A DNA stretch of 12,017 nucleotides from Bacteroidales bacterium. GTDB taxonomy: Bacteria > Bacteroidota > Bacteroidia > Bacteroidales > P3. The position numbers and the translations under genes are program-made. Of the stretch, positions 1 to 7,860 are shown piece by piece; positions within the stretch are counted from its first letter, which is position 1, and each line of letters opens with the position of its first letter. The notes beneath the pieces are model-generated. The model was given only the letters and a program-made list of their open reading frames with translations, did no database searches and had not been told where the DNA came from. Location of the stretch: contig CAAGHV010000208.1 of assembly GCA_900769785.1 (NCBI GenBank), positions 1 to 12,017 of the forward strand, read 5' to 3'.

Positions 1-1
1 C

Positions 2-580
2 TCCAAACGCGCCAGTGGGGAACATATGCTTGGCGAAGACCCGAAAACAGGCAAGAAGGTGTATGCCAAGATAGGCCGCTACGGGGCTATGATACAGATA
101 GGAGACGCCGGCGAAGAGGAAAAGCCCGTTTTTGCACGCTTGAAGCGAGGTCAAAGTATAGATACTATTACGCTGGACGAAGCATTGGAGCTTTTCTCGT
201 TGCCACGTACGGTAAGCCTGGACGATGAGCCCGAGATGGTGGTATCGGTAGGACGGTTTGGCCCATACGTGCGATTGGATGGTAAATTCTATTCGCTGGG
301 AAAAGCCGACGACCCATACACCGTTAGCCGCGAACGCTGCCTAGAGGTTATAAAGGAAAGACAGGAAGCTGAAGCCAAGAAACAGGAACTACAAAAACAT
401 CTACCCAAAGAACTAGGACTATTGGAAGGTGAAACAGTAACAGTAAATGCGGGACGATTTGGTCCATACATCATCTACAAAGATAAGAACTACAAGCTTA
501 CCAAAGGCTTAGACCCACTTGCCATTACTTTCGATGAGGCTGTAAAAATAATATCCAAGCCCAAGACAAAAAAGAAGTAA
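2..580 (+). CDS. topA: DNA topoisomerase I, C-terminal fragment (5' end outside window)
   Basis: The reading frame is open from base 2, so this is the 3' end of a longer gene; the first in-frame ATG (26) lies inside a repeat and is not the real start. Type IA topoisomerase I relaxes negative supercoils by single-strand cleavage and passage; the catalytic part lies upstream of the window. What is visible are three C-terminal topoisomerase repeats, each with a G-R-[YF]-G core: LGEDPKTGK..GRYG near the start, then VVSVGRFGPYVRL, then VNAGRFGPYIIY. These repeats help bind single-stranded DNA. A charged linker (KERQEAEAKKQELQ) separates repeats two and three, and the protein ends in a Lys-rich tail (KPKTKKK), as is common for Bacteroidota TopA. 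The start of the fragment is visibly more GC-rich than the rest of the window. Family is secure; the N-terminal domains cannot be checked. Confidence 0.93.
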   Translation, partial: SKRASGEHMLGEDPKTGKKVYAKIGRYGAMIQIGDAGEEEKPVFARLKRGQSIDTITLDEALELFSLPRTVSLDDEPEMVVSVGRFGPYVRLDGKFYSLGKADDPYTVSRERCLEVIKERQEAEAKKQELQKHLPKELGLLEGETVTVNAGRFGPYIIYKDKNYKLTKGLDPLAITFDEAVKIISKPKTKKK

Positions 581-611
581 GGACAAGATAAATAATATAT
601 ACATATAGCAG

Positions 612-655
612 GCACTTTGTTTTTCGACTACATTGAAAAACAAAGTGCTTTTCTT
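612..655 (+). terminator. Intrinsic terminator after topA
   Basis: A perfect 14-bp stem (612-625 with 635-648, gcactttgtttttc / gaaaaacaaagtgc) around a 9-nt loop, followed directly by TTTTCTT. It starts about 30 bp after the topA stop codon and is a convincing rho-independent terminator. Confidence 0.88.
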
Positions 656-681
656 ATGTGTTTATACAGCACATAAGAAAA
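649..681 (+). repeat. Second hairpin abutting the topA terminator
   Basis: A perfect 12-bp inverted repeat (649-660 ttttcttatgtg with 670-681 cacataagaaaa) around a 9-nt loop begins at the very base after the first hairpin ends. Its left arm doubles as the U-tract of the topA terminator. Forming this hairpin in RNA would sequester that U-tract, so the two could compete, or act as tandem terminators. It lies 16 bp upstream of the next start codon. Confidence 0.7.
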
Positions 682-697
682 ACAGAAGCGTATTTGT

Positions 698-1303
698 ATG
701 AAAAATTTGTACCATAGTTATATTATATTAGTAGCAGCATTGGGCATTTCCACCCTCGGCTATTCGCAATGCGAGCCATGGTGCCAAGGCACAGGCAATA
801 CCTATATGCTATACAACGCCTACCCCCACAGCCTATGGTGGCATAGGCACCAAAAACAACGTGTGTACAAAATACCAAGCATAGGCAGGTATTACACCCA
901 AAACAACGCCAACAATATTGTACCACTGCAAACACCCCCCAACATCAACAGCCCGATACAATATTACTATGGCAACGGCAACTTCTATATCAACTACAAT
1001 GGCGGATACATAGTAGTGGCGGCACCCATAGGCTATACCGTGCCCACCATACCACCGGGCAGCAACCACATCAAATACAACGATACGGTGTATTGCTACT
1101 ATGGTGGCAACTTCTATGTAGAGAACGCCAACAGCTACTACACCACCGTAAAGGCTCCCTTGGGCATATCCATACCCGAGCTACCACCCAATGCTGTGGC
1201 TTTGGAAGATGGCCGTGGCAATATAGTGTATCGCTATGGCAACACCTTCTACCTGCCACGTAATATATATGGCAATATATGGTACCAAGTAATAGAAAAC
1301 TAA
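698..1303 (+). CDS. Secreted Tyr/Gly/Asn-rich repeat protein, DUF6515-like
   Basis: A 201-residue protein with an N-terminal signal peptide (hydrophobic 7-20, likely cleavage after G-Y-S at residue 23, before Gln). The mature part carries about two copies of an aromatic repeat of the pattern N-G-x-[FY]-Y ... Y-[IT]-V-x-A-P-[IL]-G-x-x-[IV]-P-x-[IL]-P-P. This is the pattern I associate with DUF6515 proteins, whose function is unknown. No catalytic motif is visible; an envelope or extracellular structural role is only an inference. The repeat region begins near residue 88, after a Cys/Trp/His-containing leader. Only 6 bp separate it from the next gene, which encodes a relative, so the two form an operon. 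The coding strand is C-rich and G-poor (mostly TAC, AAC, ACC, CCC codons), unlike folE and recJ downstream. No clear TAnnTTTG promoter was found upstream. Confidence 0.75.
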   Translation: MKNLYHSYIILVAALGISTLGYSQCEPWCQGTGNTYMLYNAYPHSLWWHRHQKQRVYKIPSIGRYYTQNNANNIVPLQTPPNINSPIQYYYGNGNFYINYNGGYIVVAAPIGYTVPTIPPGSNHIKYNDTVYCYYGGNFYVENANSYYTTVKAPLGISIPELPPNAVALEDGRGNIVYRYGNTFYLPRNIYGNIWYQVIEN

Positions 1304-1309
1304 CCCGAT

Positions 1310-2041
1310 ATGAAAACAAACAGAATAGGTATAATATTGATAGGTGCACTATGCCTATGCAACAGCGAGGCAGGCATATCACAACGCATAGGCCGACGCC
1401 AACCCACACGTCGCCCCTCAATGCCCATACAGCATGTTCCGAGCCGTCCATCGCCATCACGACCATCTATGAATCATCGTCCGCCATCGTGGGGGCGTCC
1501 GCCTAGGCCTGCACCACGGCCACCACACTTCCACCATAGCCCGGTATATCACCCACGCTATTGGTACCACCACCCTATGCCATATTACTGGGGTAGCAAT
1601 TGGCACCCCGTAGGCACATTCCTAAGCACCGTGGCCACAGTGGCTGTAGCCACAGCAGTAGCCGACAATATAGCCACACAGCTGTCGCAACCCGTTTACT
1701 ACAGCGATGGTGTATTCCTGCAACCAGAAAACAACGGATACGTTGTTATTGCACCACCCATAGGCTACGGCGTAGCATCACTGCCCGACAATACCTTTGC
1801 CACACTATACAACGGTTCTACATATTATTATTACAACGGCACATTCTACCAAAAAAGGGATAATCAATATGTAGTAGTGGCACCACCAATAGGCTGCATA
1901 GTACAAAACCTCCCCACCGACACACAAGAGATAACCCACGAAGGACGTATATACTACTACTGCAACGGCACCTACTACCAACCCGTAAACGAAAACAACG
2001 CCCCTGCCTACCAGGTAATAGACCACGTAACAGAGCAATAG
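1310..2041 (+). CDS. Secreted Pro/Arg/His-rich protein with DUF6515-like repeats
   Basis: A 243-residue protein in four parts. Residues 1 to about 24 are a signal peptide (hydrophobic 6-16; cleavage likely after E-A at 21 or I-S at 24; the cysteines do not make a lipobox). Residues 26-100 are a low-complexity segment rich in Pro, Arg, His, Ser and Tyr (for example RPPRPAPRPPHFHH). Residues 101-122 are an Ala/Val/Thr-rich hydrophobic stretch, possibly a membrane-associated helix. Residues 129-232 hold repeats with the signature [YC]NG[TS][YF][YF] ... Y-V-V-[IV]-A-P-P-I-G ... LP, shared with the preceding protein. The Pro/Arg/His segment could bind polyanions, metal or cell-wall polymers; that is speculation. 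The two genes are probably co-transcribed and may be ancient duplicates with different N-terminal halves. Function unknown. Confidence 0.75.
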   Translation: MKTNRIGIILIGALCLCNSEAGISQRIGRRQPTRRPSMPIQHVPSRPSPSRPSMNHRPPSWGRPPRPAPRPPHFHHSPVYHPRYWYHHPMPYYWGSNWHPVGTFLSTVATVAVATAVADNIATQLSQPVYYSDGVFLQPENNGYVVIAPPIGYGVASLPDNTFATLYNGSTYYYYNGTFYQKRDNQYVVVAPPIGCIVQNLPTDTQEITHEGRIYYYCNGTYYQPVNENNAPAYQVIDHVTEQ

Positions 2042-2206
2042 CAATAGTTGGTAGCACACAGCCACACTTTTTATTAATAAAAAGAAAACTCATCAACCCA
2101 AACGAGTGTTTTCTCCGAAATAGAAGAGCATATAGATACACCTAGGCCCACACATAATTCGTCGAGCAAAAAAATATTTTTCATTCAATCAATACATTAG
2201 ATAAAT

Positions 2207-2240
2207 AAAGCAATTTTAATTCCAAAAGATTGCTTTTTTT
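2207..2240 (+). terminator. Likely terminator of the DUF6515-like operon
   Basis: Eight-bp stem aaagcaat (2207-2214) / attgcttt (2229-2236), loop 14 nt, running into more T residues (to 2240). It lies just before the folE promoter, between two transcription units. The stem is A/T-rich and short, hence moderate confidence. The rest of the 2042-2278 gap shows an 18-bp A/T palindrome (2067-2084) and no gene. Confidence 0.55.
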
Positions 2241-2244
2241 TACG

Positions 2245-2252
2245 TATCTTTG
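2245..2252 (+). promoter_or_regulatory. Bacteroidota-type -7 element for folE
   Basis: TATCTTTG matches the TAnnTTTG consensus of the Bacteroidota primary sigma factor. It lies 26 bp before the folE ATG. No good TTTG is present at the expected -33 position, so the upstream half is weak. Confidence 0.65.
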
Positions 2253-2278
2253 CAAATTAATTCATTACGAAATAATAA

Positions 2279-2899
2279 ATGAAAGATAATAATAACGCAT
2301 TGGGATACAAAAGAATCGATGAATACAACGATGAGACTATAAGAGAACTTGCAGCACACTACAAGGAAATTCTACGTCTTATCGGTGAAAATCCGGAGAG
2401 AGAAGGACTAATTGACAGTCCTGTACGCATAGCCAAAGCTATGCAATTCTTTACCCACGGATATGATTTAGAGCCGGAAAATATCATCAAGTCGGCAGTA
2501 TTCACCGAAGACTACAAGCAGATGGTTCTTGTAAAGGATATTGAGATATACTCATTGTGCGAGCACCATTTGGTTCCCATTGTTGGCAAAGCTCATGTTG
2601 CCTATATACCAAACGGAAAAATAGTAGGTTTGAGCAAGATTCCACGTATTGTTGATGCATACGCACGACGCCTACAAGTACAGGAACGCTTAACCAAACA
2701 AATAAAAGATTGTATCCAAAATACACTCAACCCACTTGGAGTAGCAGTAGTTATAGAGGCACAACACCTATGTATGAGCATGAGAGGTGTGCAAAAACAA
2801 AACTCTGTAACCACTACATCGGACTTTACAGGTGCTTTTCTTAAAAACAAATCCACTCGTGAAGAATTTATGCACCTTATTGGAGTAAATTTAATGTAA
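2279..2899 (+). CDS. folE: GTP cyclohydrolase I (FolE, type IA)
   Basis: A homodecameric cytosolic enzyme that converts GTP to 7,8-dihydroneopterin triphosphate plus formate, the first step of tetrahydrofolate and pterin synthesis. The 206-residue length is typical. The zinc site is intact: Cys94 and His97 in the S-L-C-E-H-H motif (92-97) and Cys165 in Q-H-L-C-M-S-M-R-G (162-170). Other family marks are G-L-x-D-S-P-x-R (43-50), G-K-x-H-V-A-Y-I-P (103-111) and G-L-S-K-I-P-R (117-123). The ATG lies 26 bp after a TATCTTTG promoter box, which supports this start. A LolA-like gene follows after 20 bp and is probably co-transcribed, with no obvious functional link. Confidence 0.97.
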   Translation: MKDNNNALGYKRIDEYNDETIRELAAHYKEILRLIGENPEREGLIDSPVRIAKAMQFFTHGYDLEPENIIKSAVFTEDYKQMVLVKDIEIYSLCEHHLVPIVGKAHVAYIPNGKIVGLSKIPRIVDAYARRLQVQERLTKQIKDCIQNTLNPLGVAVVIEAQHLCMSMRGVQKQNSVTTTSDFTGAFLKNKSTREEFMHLIGVNLM

Positions 2900-2919
2900 A
2901 CAGCAACGTATAGATACAT

Positions 2920-3588
2920 ATGAAGATAAACAGCAAAATAATAACTACAGTAACTCTTTTGATAGGAATAATATTTGGCGCAAACGCACAATTGTCGCAT
3001 ACACAAAAAGGCTTTGTCGATGAAAAAGCAAAAGGAATACTAACCAAGGCTAAAAACAAAATTACTGCTTCGAAAGGAATAAGCTTCACCTCGCAGATAA
3101 TAATAAAAGACCAAGAAAAGAAAGAGAAATCTCGTCAAAAAGCCAATGTACTGCTTTCGGGCAACAAATACCATATATTGGTTGAAAACCACGTATTCTA
3201 TTGCAATGGCACAACTGTTTGGCATCATAATAAAGAGACTAACGAGGTTGTTATAAACAATATAGAAAAAGAAGAGGACAATATCCTTAATCCGGCAAAA
3301 CTATTTGAAAACTACGAAAAAAACTTCAAAGCAAAATATATACGCGAAAACGAAGATGGAACATTGGTGATAGACCTCACCCCTGTAAAAGGAAAAGAAT
3401 ATCACAAAATAAGACTATTGATAGACAAAAAGACATATCAGCTAAAGAATATGGCTATGTATTACTATGATTCTTCGCAAACAGAATACACCATAGACCA
3501 ATACAGAACCGATGTAAAATCGGCCGAAGCAGACTTTGTTTTCAACCCGGCCGAAAACAAAGGGGTGGAAATAATAGATATGAGATAG
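2920..3588 (+). CDS. LolA-like outer-membrane lipoprotein carrier family protein
   Basis: A 222-residue protein with a clear signal peptide (Lys-containing start, hydrophobic 7-19, cleavage after A-N-A at 23, before Gln). The mature protein has the LolA-type layout of alternating strands: F-T-S-Q-I-I-I-K near residue 55, G-N-K-Y-H-I-L then C-N-G-T-T-V-W-x-H in the middle, and I-R-L-L-I-D-K-K-T-Y-Q-L-K-N towards the C-terminus. In proteobacteria LolA ferries lipoproteins across the periplasm in a half-open barrel. Bacteroidota paralogues of this kind are annotated as LolA-family, and their cargo is less certain. It lies 20 bp after folE and 70 bp before recJ, without a clear promoter of its own. 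I rely on fold pattern and composition, so the family call is likely but not certain. Confidence 0.78.
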   Translation: MKINSKIITTVTLLIGIIFGANAQLSHTQKGFVDEKAKGILTKAKNKITASKGISFTSQIIIKDQEKKEKSRQKANVLLSGNKYHILVENHVFYCNGTTVWHHNKETNEVVINNIEKEEDNILNPAKLFENYEKNFKAKYIRENEDGTLVIDLTPVKGKEYHKIRLLIDKKTYQLKNMAMYYYDSSQTEYTIDQYRTDVKSAEADFVFNPAENKGVEIIDMR

Positions 3589-3658
3589 TGAACATATATA
3601 GCCTATAACCATTGTATTACAAAAAGAAATAAAGGCACGAACGTAGATATATTATTTA

Positions 3659-5488
3659 ATGAGAGATAAACGTTGGATAGTACAAAATAATTACGACAAG
3701 AATGAGGTAGAGAAACTTGCAGGCGAACTCAATGTTGATAAAGTTATTGCCACTCTACTTGTTGAGAGAGGAATAACAACATTTGAGAAAGCACGTGAGT
3801 TTTTCCGTCCTAGCTTGGATTACCTACACGACCCATTCCTTATGAAGGATATGGACCGTGCTATCCTTCGTATAAATAAAGCAATAAACAATAAAGAAAA
3901 AATATTGGTATATGGCGACTACGATGTAGATGGCACCACAGCTGTATCGTTGGTTTATACATATCTCAACTCATTCTACAAAAACATTGATTACTATATT
4001 CCCGATAGAGATACGGAAGGATATGGTATATCATTCCAAGGTATAGACTACGCCGTTCGTACAAACGTATCGTTGGTTATTGCATTAGACTGCGGTATCA
4101 AAGCATTGGAGCAAATAAAATACGCAGCCGAAAGAAACATTGACTTTATAGTTGCAGACCACCACCTACCAGGTGATGAACTGCCACAAGCATACGCAAT
4201 ATTGGATCCCAAACGTTCGGATTGCAACTATCCCTATAAAGAACTATCGGGTTGTGGTATAGGTTTCAAACTTATAGAAGCACATCTGGAACAAAAGTTA
4301 GGTGTAAAACTTTCGGAAAATATAGATCCATCGAACCACAACAGACTACAACAAAAAGAAAATATAAAACGTATACTTCTTCCTTATTTAGATTTGGTTG
4401 CCGTAAGTATAGCTTCGGATATTGTACCTATCATGGGCGAAAATCGTGTATTGGCATACTACGGACTAAAAGTATTGAACAGATGCCCACGCGCAGGATT
4501 GGAAGCCATATTATTTTATAGCAATATCGCACCAAAGAAAGCAGTTCCACAAGGAACTACGGATCCCAACCCTGAACAATACTTCTGCAAAGAACTAAAC
4601 ATTAGTGATTTGGTATTCCTAATAGGCCCTCGAATAAATGCAGCAGGACGAATACGTAGTGCATTAAATAGTGTAAGACTTTTGATTTCGACAAATCTGA
4701 ATGAAGCCAAAATAATAGCCGAAGAGATAGACCTATACAACAAGGAACGCAAAGACCTTGATTCTATGGCCACAGAAGAAGCTAAAACTATATTGCAAAA
4801 CGACCCCAACTTCAAGAACAAAAAATCTGCAGTTCTTTACAAAGACTCGTGGCACAAAGGAGTTATAGGTATAGTGGCATCGAGATTGGTGGAGGCATAC
4901 TACAAACCGACAATAGTATTTACCAAATCCAACGACCTTATAACAGGTTCGGCACGTTCTATAAAAGACTTTGATATACATACTGCTTTGGAACAGTGTG
5001 CCGATTTATTGGAACACTTTGGCGGACATAAGTACGCAGCAGGCGTATCCATAAGACCTGAAAACTTCGACAAATTTGTTCAGCGTTTCGAAGAAATAGT
5101 AAATCAAACTATACGAGACGACCAAATGACACCGGAGATAGAAATAGATGCTATAATAAGTTTTGCCGAAACTTGGAACCCAAAATTCTTGAGAATACTT
5201 AAACAATTCTCACCTTTCGGCCCTGAGAATATGACACCCGTATTTCAAACCAACAATTTGGTAGATACCGGTCAAGCACGTGTGGTTGGAACAAAACATT
5301 TAAAGTTTGGTGTAATTCCTCTTAACGAACGATTCTACGAGATACCTTCTATAGGTTTCCAATTGGGTTGCCACTACGATAATATACGTGCAGGGAAACA
5401 ATTCTCTATATGCTATCATATAGAAGAAAACTTTTGGAACGGCAGAACTGAACACCAACTTAACGTGAAGGATATACGTTTCGAATAG
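3659..5488 (+). CDS. recJ: Single-stranded-DNA-specific 5'-3' exonuclease RecJ
   Basis: A DHH-superfamily, metal-dependent exonuclease that resects 5' ends of single-stranded DNA in RecF-pathway recombination, mismatch repair and base-excision repair. Visible motifs: Y-G-D-Y-D-V-D-G-T-T (85-94, metal-binding aspartates 87, 89, 91), A-L-D-C-G (Asp144), A-D-H-H (Asp167-His168-His169), S-I-A-S-D-I-V (Asp254), G-P-R-I-N-A-A-G-R-I, G-S-A-R-S in the DHHA1 half, and G-G-H-K-Y-A-A-G (455-462). At 609 residues it is slightly longer than the roughly 570-580 I expect for the family. The extra length appears as polar inserts near residues 214-240 (around S-N-H-N-R-L-Q-Q-K) and 290-314 (around P-K-K-A-V-P-Q-G-T-T). 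All catalytic positions are present. It may be transcribed with folE and the LolA-like gene; it converges with aroE, 16 bp between stop codons. Confidence 0.96.
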   Translation: MRDKRWIVQNNYDKNEVEKLAGELNVDKVIATLLVERGITTFEKAREFFRPSLDYLHDPFLMKDMDRAILRINKAINNKEKILVYGDYDVDGTTAVSLVYTYLNSFYKNIDYYIPDRDTEGYGISFQGIDYAVRTNVSLVIALDCGIKALEQIKYAAERNIDFIVADHHLPGDELPQAYAILDPKRSDCNYPYKELSGCGIGFKLIEAHLEQKLGVKLSENIDPSNHNRLQQKENIKRILLPYLDLVAVSIASDIVPIMGENRVLAYYGLKVLNRCPRAGLEAILFYSNIAPKKAVPQGTTDPNPEQYFCKELNISDLVFLIGPRINAAGRIRSALNSVRLLISTNLNEAKIIAEEIDLYNKERKDLDSMATEEAKTILQNDPNFKNKKSAVLYKDSWHKGVIGIVASRLVEAYYKPTIVFTKSNDLITGSARSIKDFDIHTALEQCADLLEHFGGHKYAAGVSIRPENFDKFVQRFEEIVNQTIRDDQMTPEIEIDAIISFAETWNPKFLRILKQFSPFGPENMTPVFQTNNLVDTGQARVVGTKHLKFGVIPLNERFYEIPSIGFQLGCHYDNIRAGKQFSICYHIEENFWNGRTEHQLNVKDIRFE

Positions 5489-5504
5489 GACCTACACCCC
5501 TACT

Positions 5505-6257
5505 CTACGACATATCAATTCCCCATATTTCCCAACTTTTCATAGCTTGGTTAATCAACATATCCATACCATTTATGGCAGTTGCACCTCTAGTTTCGGC
5601 TTCTTTTAGAAATATTGTTTTGGTAGGATTGTACACCAAATCGTAGCATAGATGTTGAGATGTAATACCTTCGAAATAAATAAATGGACAGTCTTCGACA
5701 TTGGGATACATACCCACAGGTGTGGTATTTATTATAAGTGTATGTAACGATATTATTTCAGGCAAAAGATTAGTATAATTTATTATCCTATCACCTGTCT
5801 TTCCCCTACTCACAAATACATAATCAACACCTAACTTATCCAAAACAAAAGCCACTGCTCTCGATGCTCCGCCTGTTCCTAATATAATAGCCGAAGTATG
5901 ATGAGGCTTCAAATGTGGTATAAGCGATATCTCAAAACCATACACATCGGTATTATAACCTTTAAGAATTGGCCTATCACACACCGATTCATAATCTATA
6001 CCTACTACATTGACGGCTCCAATGGCTTTGGCTTCGGGTGTAATTTCGTCCAAATATGGTATAATGGCTTGCTTGTAGGGAATAGTAACATTGAAGCCCA
6101 AAGGTTGCCTGCTTTGTATAAGATACGGAAGTTGGTCTATAGTATCCAACTCATACAAATCATAACTATAGCAAGTCTTATCCTTGAAATAGCAATCGAA
6201 GTATTGCTTTGAAAAAGAATGCGACAATGTTTTCCCTATCAAACCATATTGTTTCAT
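5505..6257 (-). CDS. aroE: Shikimate dehydrogenase (NADP+)
   Basis: Catalyses NADPH-dependent reduction of 3-dehydroshikimate to shikimate, step four of aromatic amino acid synthesis; cytosolic. At 250 residues it is short but normal for the Bacteroidota form. Motifs: G-L-I-G-x-x-L-S-H-S-F-S (5-16, shikimate-binding serines 14 and 16), F-N-V-T-I-P-Y-K (55-62, catalytic Lys62), G-Y-N-T-D (100-104, catalytic Asp104), nucleotide-binding G-T-G-G-A-S-R-A (127-134), V-S-R (150-152) at the NADP 2'-phosphate position, N-T-T-P-V-G-M, and N-G-M-D-M-L-I-N-Q-A near the C-terminus. The gene begins 16 bp after the LRR gene ends on the same strand, so it is probably expressed from the LRR promoter. I see no promoter in that gap. 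Confidence 0.96.
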   Translation of the reverse strand: MKQYGLIGKTLSHSFSKQYFDCYFKDKTCYSYDLYELDTIDQLPYLIQSRQPLGFNVTIPYKQAIIPYLDEITPEAKAIGAVNVVGIDYESVCDRPILKGYNTDVYGFEISLIPHLKPHHTSAIILGTGGASRAVAFVLDKLGVDYVFVSRGKTGDRIINYTNLLPEIISLHTLIINTTPVGMYPNVEDCPFIYFEGITSQHLCYDLVYNPTKTIFLKEAETRGATAINGMDMLINQAMKSWEIWGIDMS

Positions 6258-6273
6258 AACAAAAATATGCTAA

Positions 6274-7818
6274 TTATTCAAACATTATCTTGTTATATAA
6301 CTGCGACTCTTCGACAATTATATCCACATTTTCGGGGAAAGTTCCTTCCTCTATCGTGGTATTTACATTGCGCAATATAACTGTTTTGATATTATCGCAA
6401 CCGAAAAAGACGTCTTGATCCAAATAATCCAAACCATATGGCAGTTTAACCTTGGTAAGAGATTTGCAATTATAAAATATTGATTCGTTCAGATAATTTA
6501 TTTTGGGTGGCAAATCTATTTCTTTCAAGCTAGTACACTCACTAAAGGTTCCACCACCATTATCGCCGCTATCACATATATCAGTAAGAATATCCGGAAG
6601 ATTTATATTCTCCAATTTTTCGCAACCGGCAAAGGCGTATGCACCTATTTTCCTCAGCGATGAATTTTCTGCTATATTTACCGATACTAAGTTTTTGCAA
6701 TTCTCAAAAGCACATTTCTTGATAGCTATTACATTTTCGGGTATATCTATACTATCCAATTTTTGGCAGTTGCCAAAAGTATAATCTTCTATCTTTAATA
6801 AATACTTAGGCAAAAAAACTTTCTGCAACTTCATACAACCCGAAAAAGCATAGGATTGTATATCCGACAATAGTTCGGGTGCTATAAATGTTTCATACTC
6901 GGCCGAACAACGCAGCAACGATGTTTGATACTTGTCGTACAAACAATTATCGTCCGATGAATACTTGGCATTATTGTCGGCAACCACAATGTTTACCAAA
7001 CTTTCACACCCTTGGAAAGCCGACGAATCTATCTTCTTTACAGCCGAAGGTATATATATTTCTCGAAGCGAAATGCAGTATGCAAAACTATCAGCATCTA
7101 TCGATGTAAGGTTTTCGGGCAAATGTATATTTTCCAATGAGCTACATTCGTAAAATACTCCCACACTACATTTCTTTACCTGACATGGTATTACCATCGA
7201 CTTCAGCAATGTACAACCTCCAAATGCAAAACGCCCAATTTTGGTCACAGTATCGGGCAACGAAACTTCGCCAAGAGATGTACAGCCTTCAAATGCCGAT
7301 GAGAAAACTTCTTTCAAATTGGCCGGAAAATGTATTTTCTTTAATGCTTTAGACCTATGGAAAGCAAAATGCCTGATAGTTAACACAGTTTCGGGCACTA
7401 CATATTCCTCTATATTACATGATGCTCGTACCAATATCTGCTTTTCGATATCAAACAATACATCATTATCGTTGGAGGTGGAATAATACTTATTATCTTT
7501 ATTAACCTCAAAATAGCTCAATGCAGTAGTATTACGGAAAGTATCGCGAGATATTATTTCCAACGTCGAAGGAATAACTATACCTGTAAGCTTGTTGCAA
7601 TATCTAAAACAGTTTGAGGCCAATATCTGTACACCTTCGGGTATTACCAACACGCCCTCATAGTCTGTAGAACACGATGTTAACACTGTTCCCATACATG
7701 CATAGCGTATCATACCATTCATGGTAATATCAACGCCGACATTATCTTCAGGATTCACATCATTGCAAATATTTTCATCCTTACCAGAGATATAATTGTT
7801 ATATTCAGTATCGCTCAT
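6274..7818 (-). CDS. BspA-type leucine-rich repeat protein lacking a signal peptide
   Basis: A 514-residue protein made almost wholly of LRR_5 (BspA/Treponema pallidum type) repeats of about 23 residues, pattern L-x-x-[IV]-x-[IL]-P-x-x-[LV]-x-x-I-x-x-x-[AST]-F-x-x-C-x-x-L, roughly 16 copies. Two are interrupted by polar inserts (near D-N-K-Y-Y-S-T and D-D-N-C-L-Y-D-K-Y). Most units keep the Gly/Asn-Cys pair, so the protein is Cys-rich. Relatives are usually surface proteins that bind host or matrix ligands. Here the N-terminus (MSDTEYNNYISGKDENICND) is acidic and polar with no hydrophobic core. An in-frame TAA at 7837-7839, seven codons upstream of the ATG, rules out a longer N-terminus. No C-terminal sorting domain is evident. 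A cytoplasmic location is therefore implied. A promoter 87-117 bp upstream drives it, and aroE follows 16 bp downstream. Ligand unknown. Confidence 0.88.
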   Translation of the reverse strand: MSDTEYNNYISGKDENICNDVNPEDNVGVDITMNGMIRYACMGTVLTSCSTDYEGVLVIPEGVQILASNCFRYCNKLTGIVIPSTLEIISRDTFRNTTALSYFEVNKDNKYYSTSNDNDVLFDIEKQILVRASCNIEEYVVPETVLTIRHFAFHRSKALKKIHFPANLKEVFSSAFEGCTSLGEVSLPDTVTKIGRFAFGGCTLLKSMVIPCQVKKCSVGVFYECSSLENIHLPENLTSIDADSFAYCISLREIYIPSAVKKIDSSAFQGCESLVNIVVADNNAKYSSDDNCLYDKYQTSLLRCSAEYETFIAPELLSDIQSYAFSGCMKLQKVFLPKYLLKIEDYTFGNCQKLDSIDIPENVIAIKKCAFENCKNLVSVNIAENSSLRKIGAYAFAGCEKLENINLPDILTDICDSGDNGGGTFSECTSLKEIDLPPKINYLNESIFYNCKSLTKVKLPYGLDYLDQDVFFGCDNIKTVILRNVNTTIEEGTFPENVDIIVEESQLYNKIMFE

Positions 7819-7860
7819 ATTTTTATTATCAACGTGTTATATATATATTATAAATACTAT

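Noticed and set aside
1071..1466. Open frame antisense to the DUF6515-like genes
   Set aside because: Cys/Trp/Val-rich shadow translation caused by the C-rich coding strand; no start context and no family resemblance.
2067..2084. 18-nt A/T palindrome after the DUF6515-like operon
   Set aside because: Almost only A and T with no free loop, so too weak to call a terminator; the 2207-2240 hairpin is the better candidate.
5898..6212. Open frame antisense to aroE
   Set aside because: Shadow of a gene with all its family motifs intact; the antisense product has no recognisable pattern.
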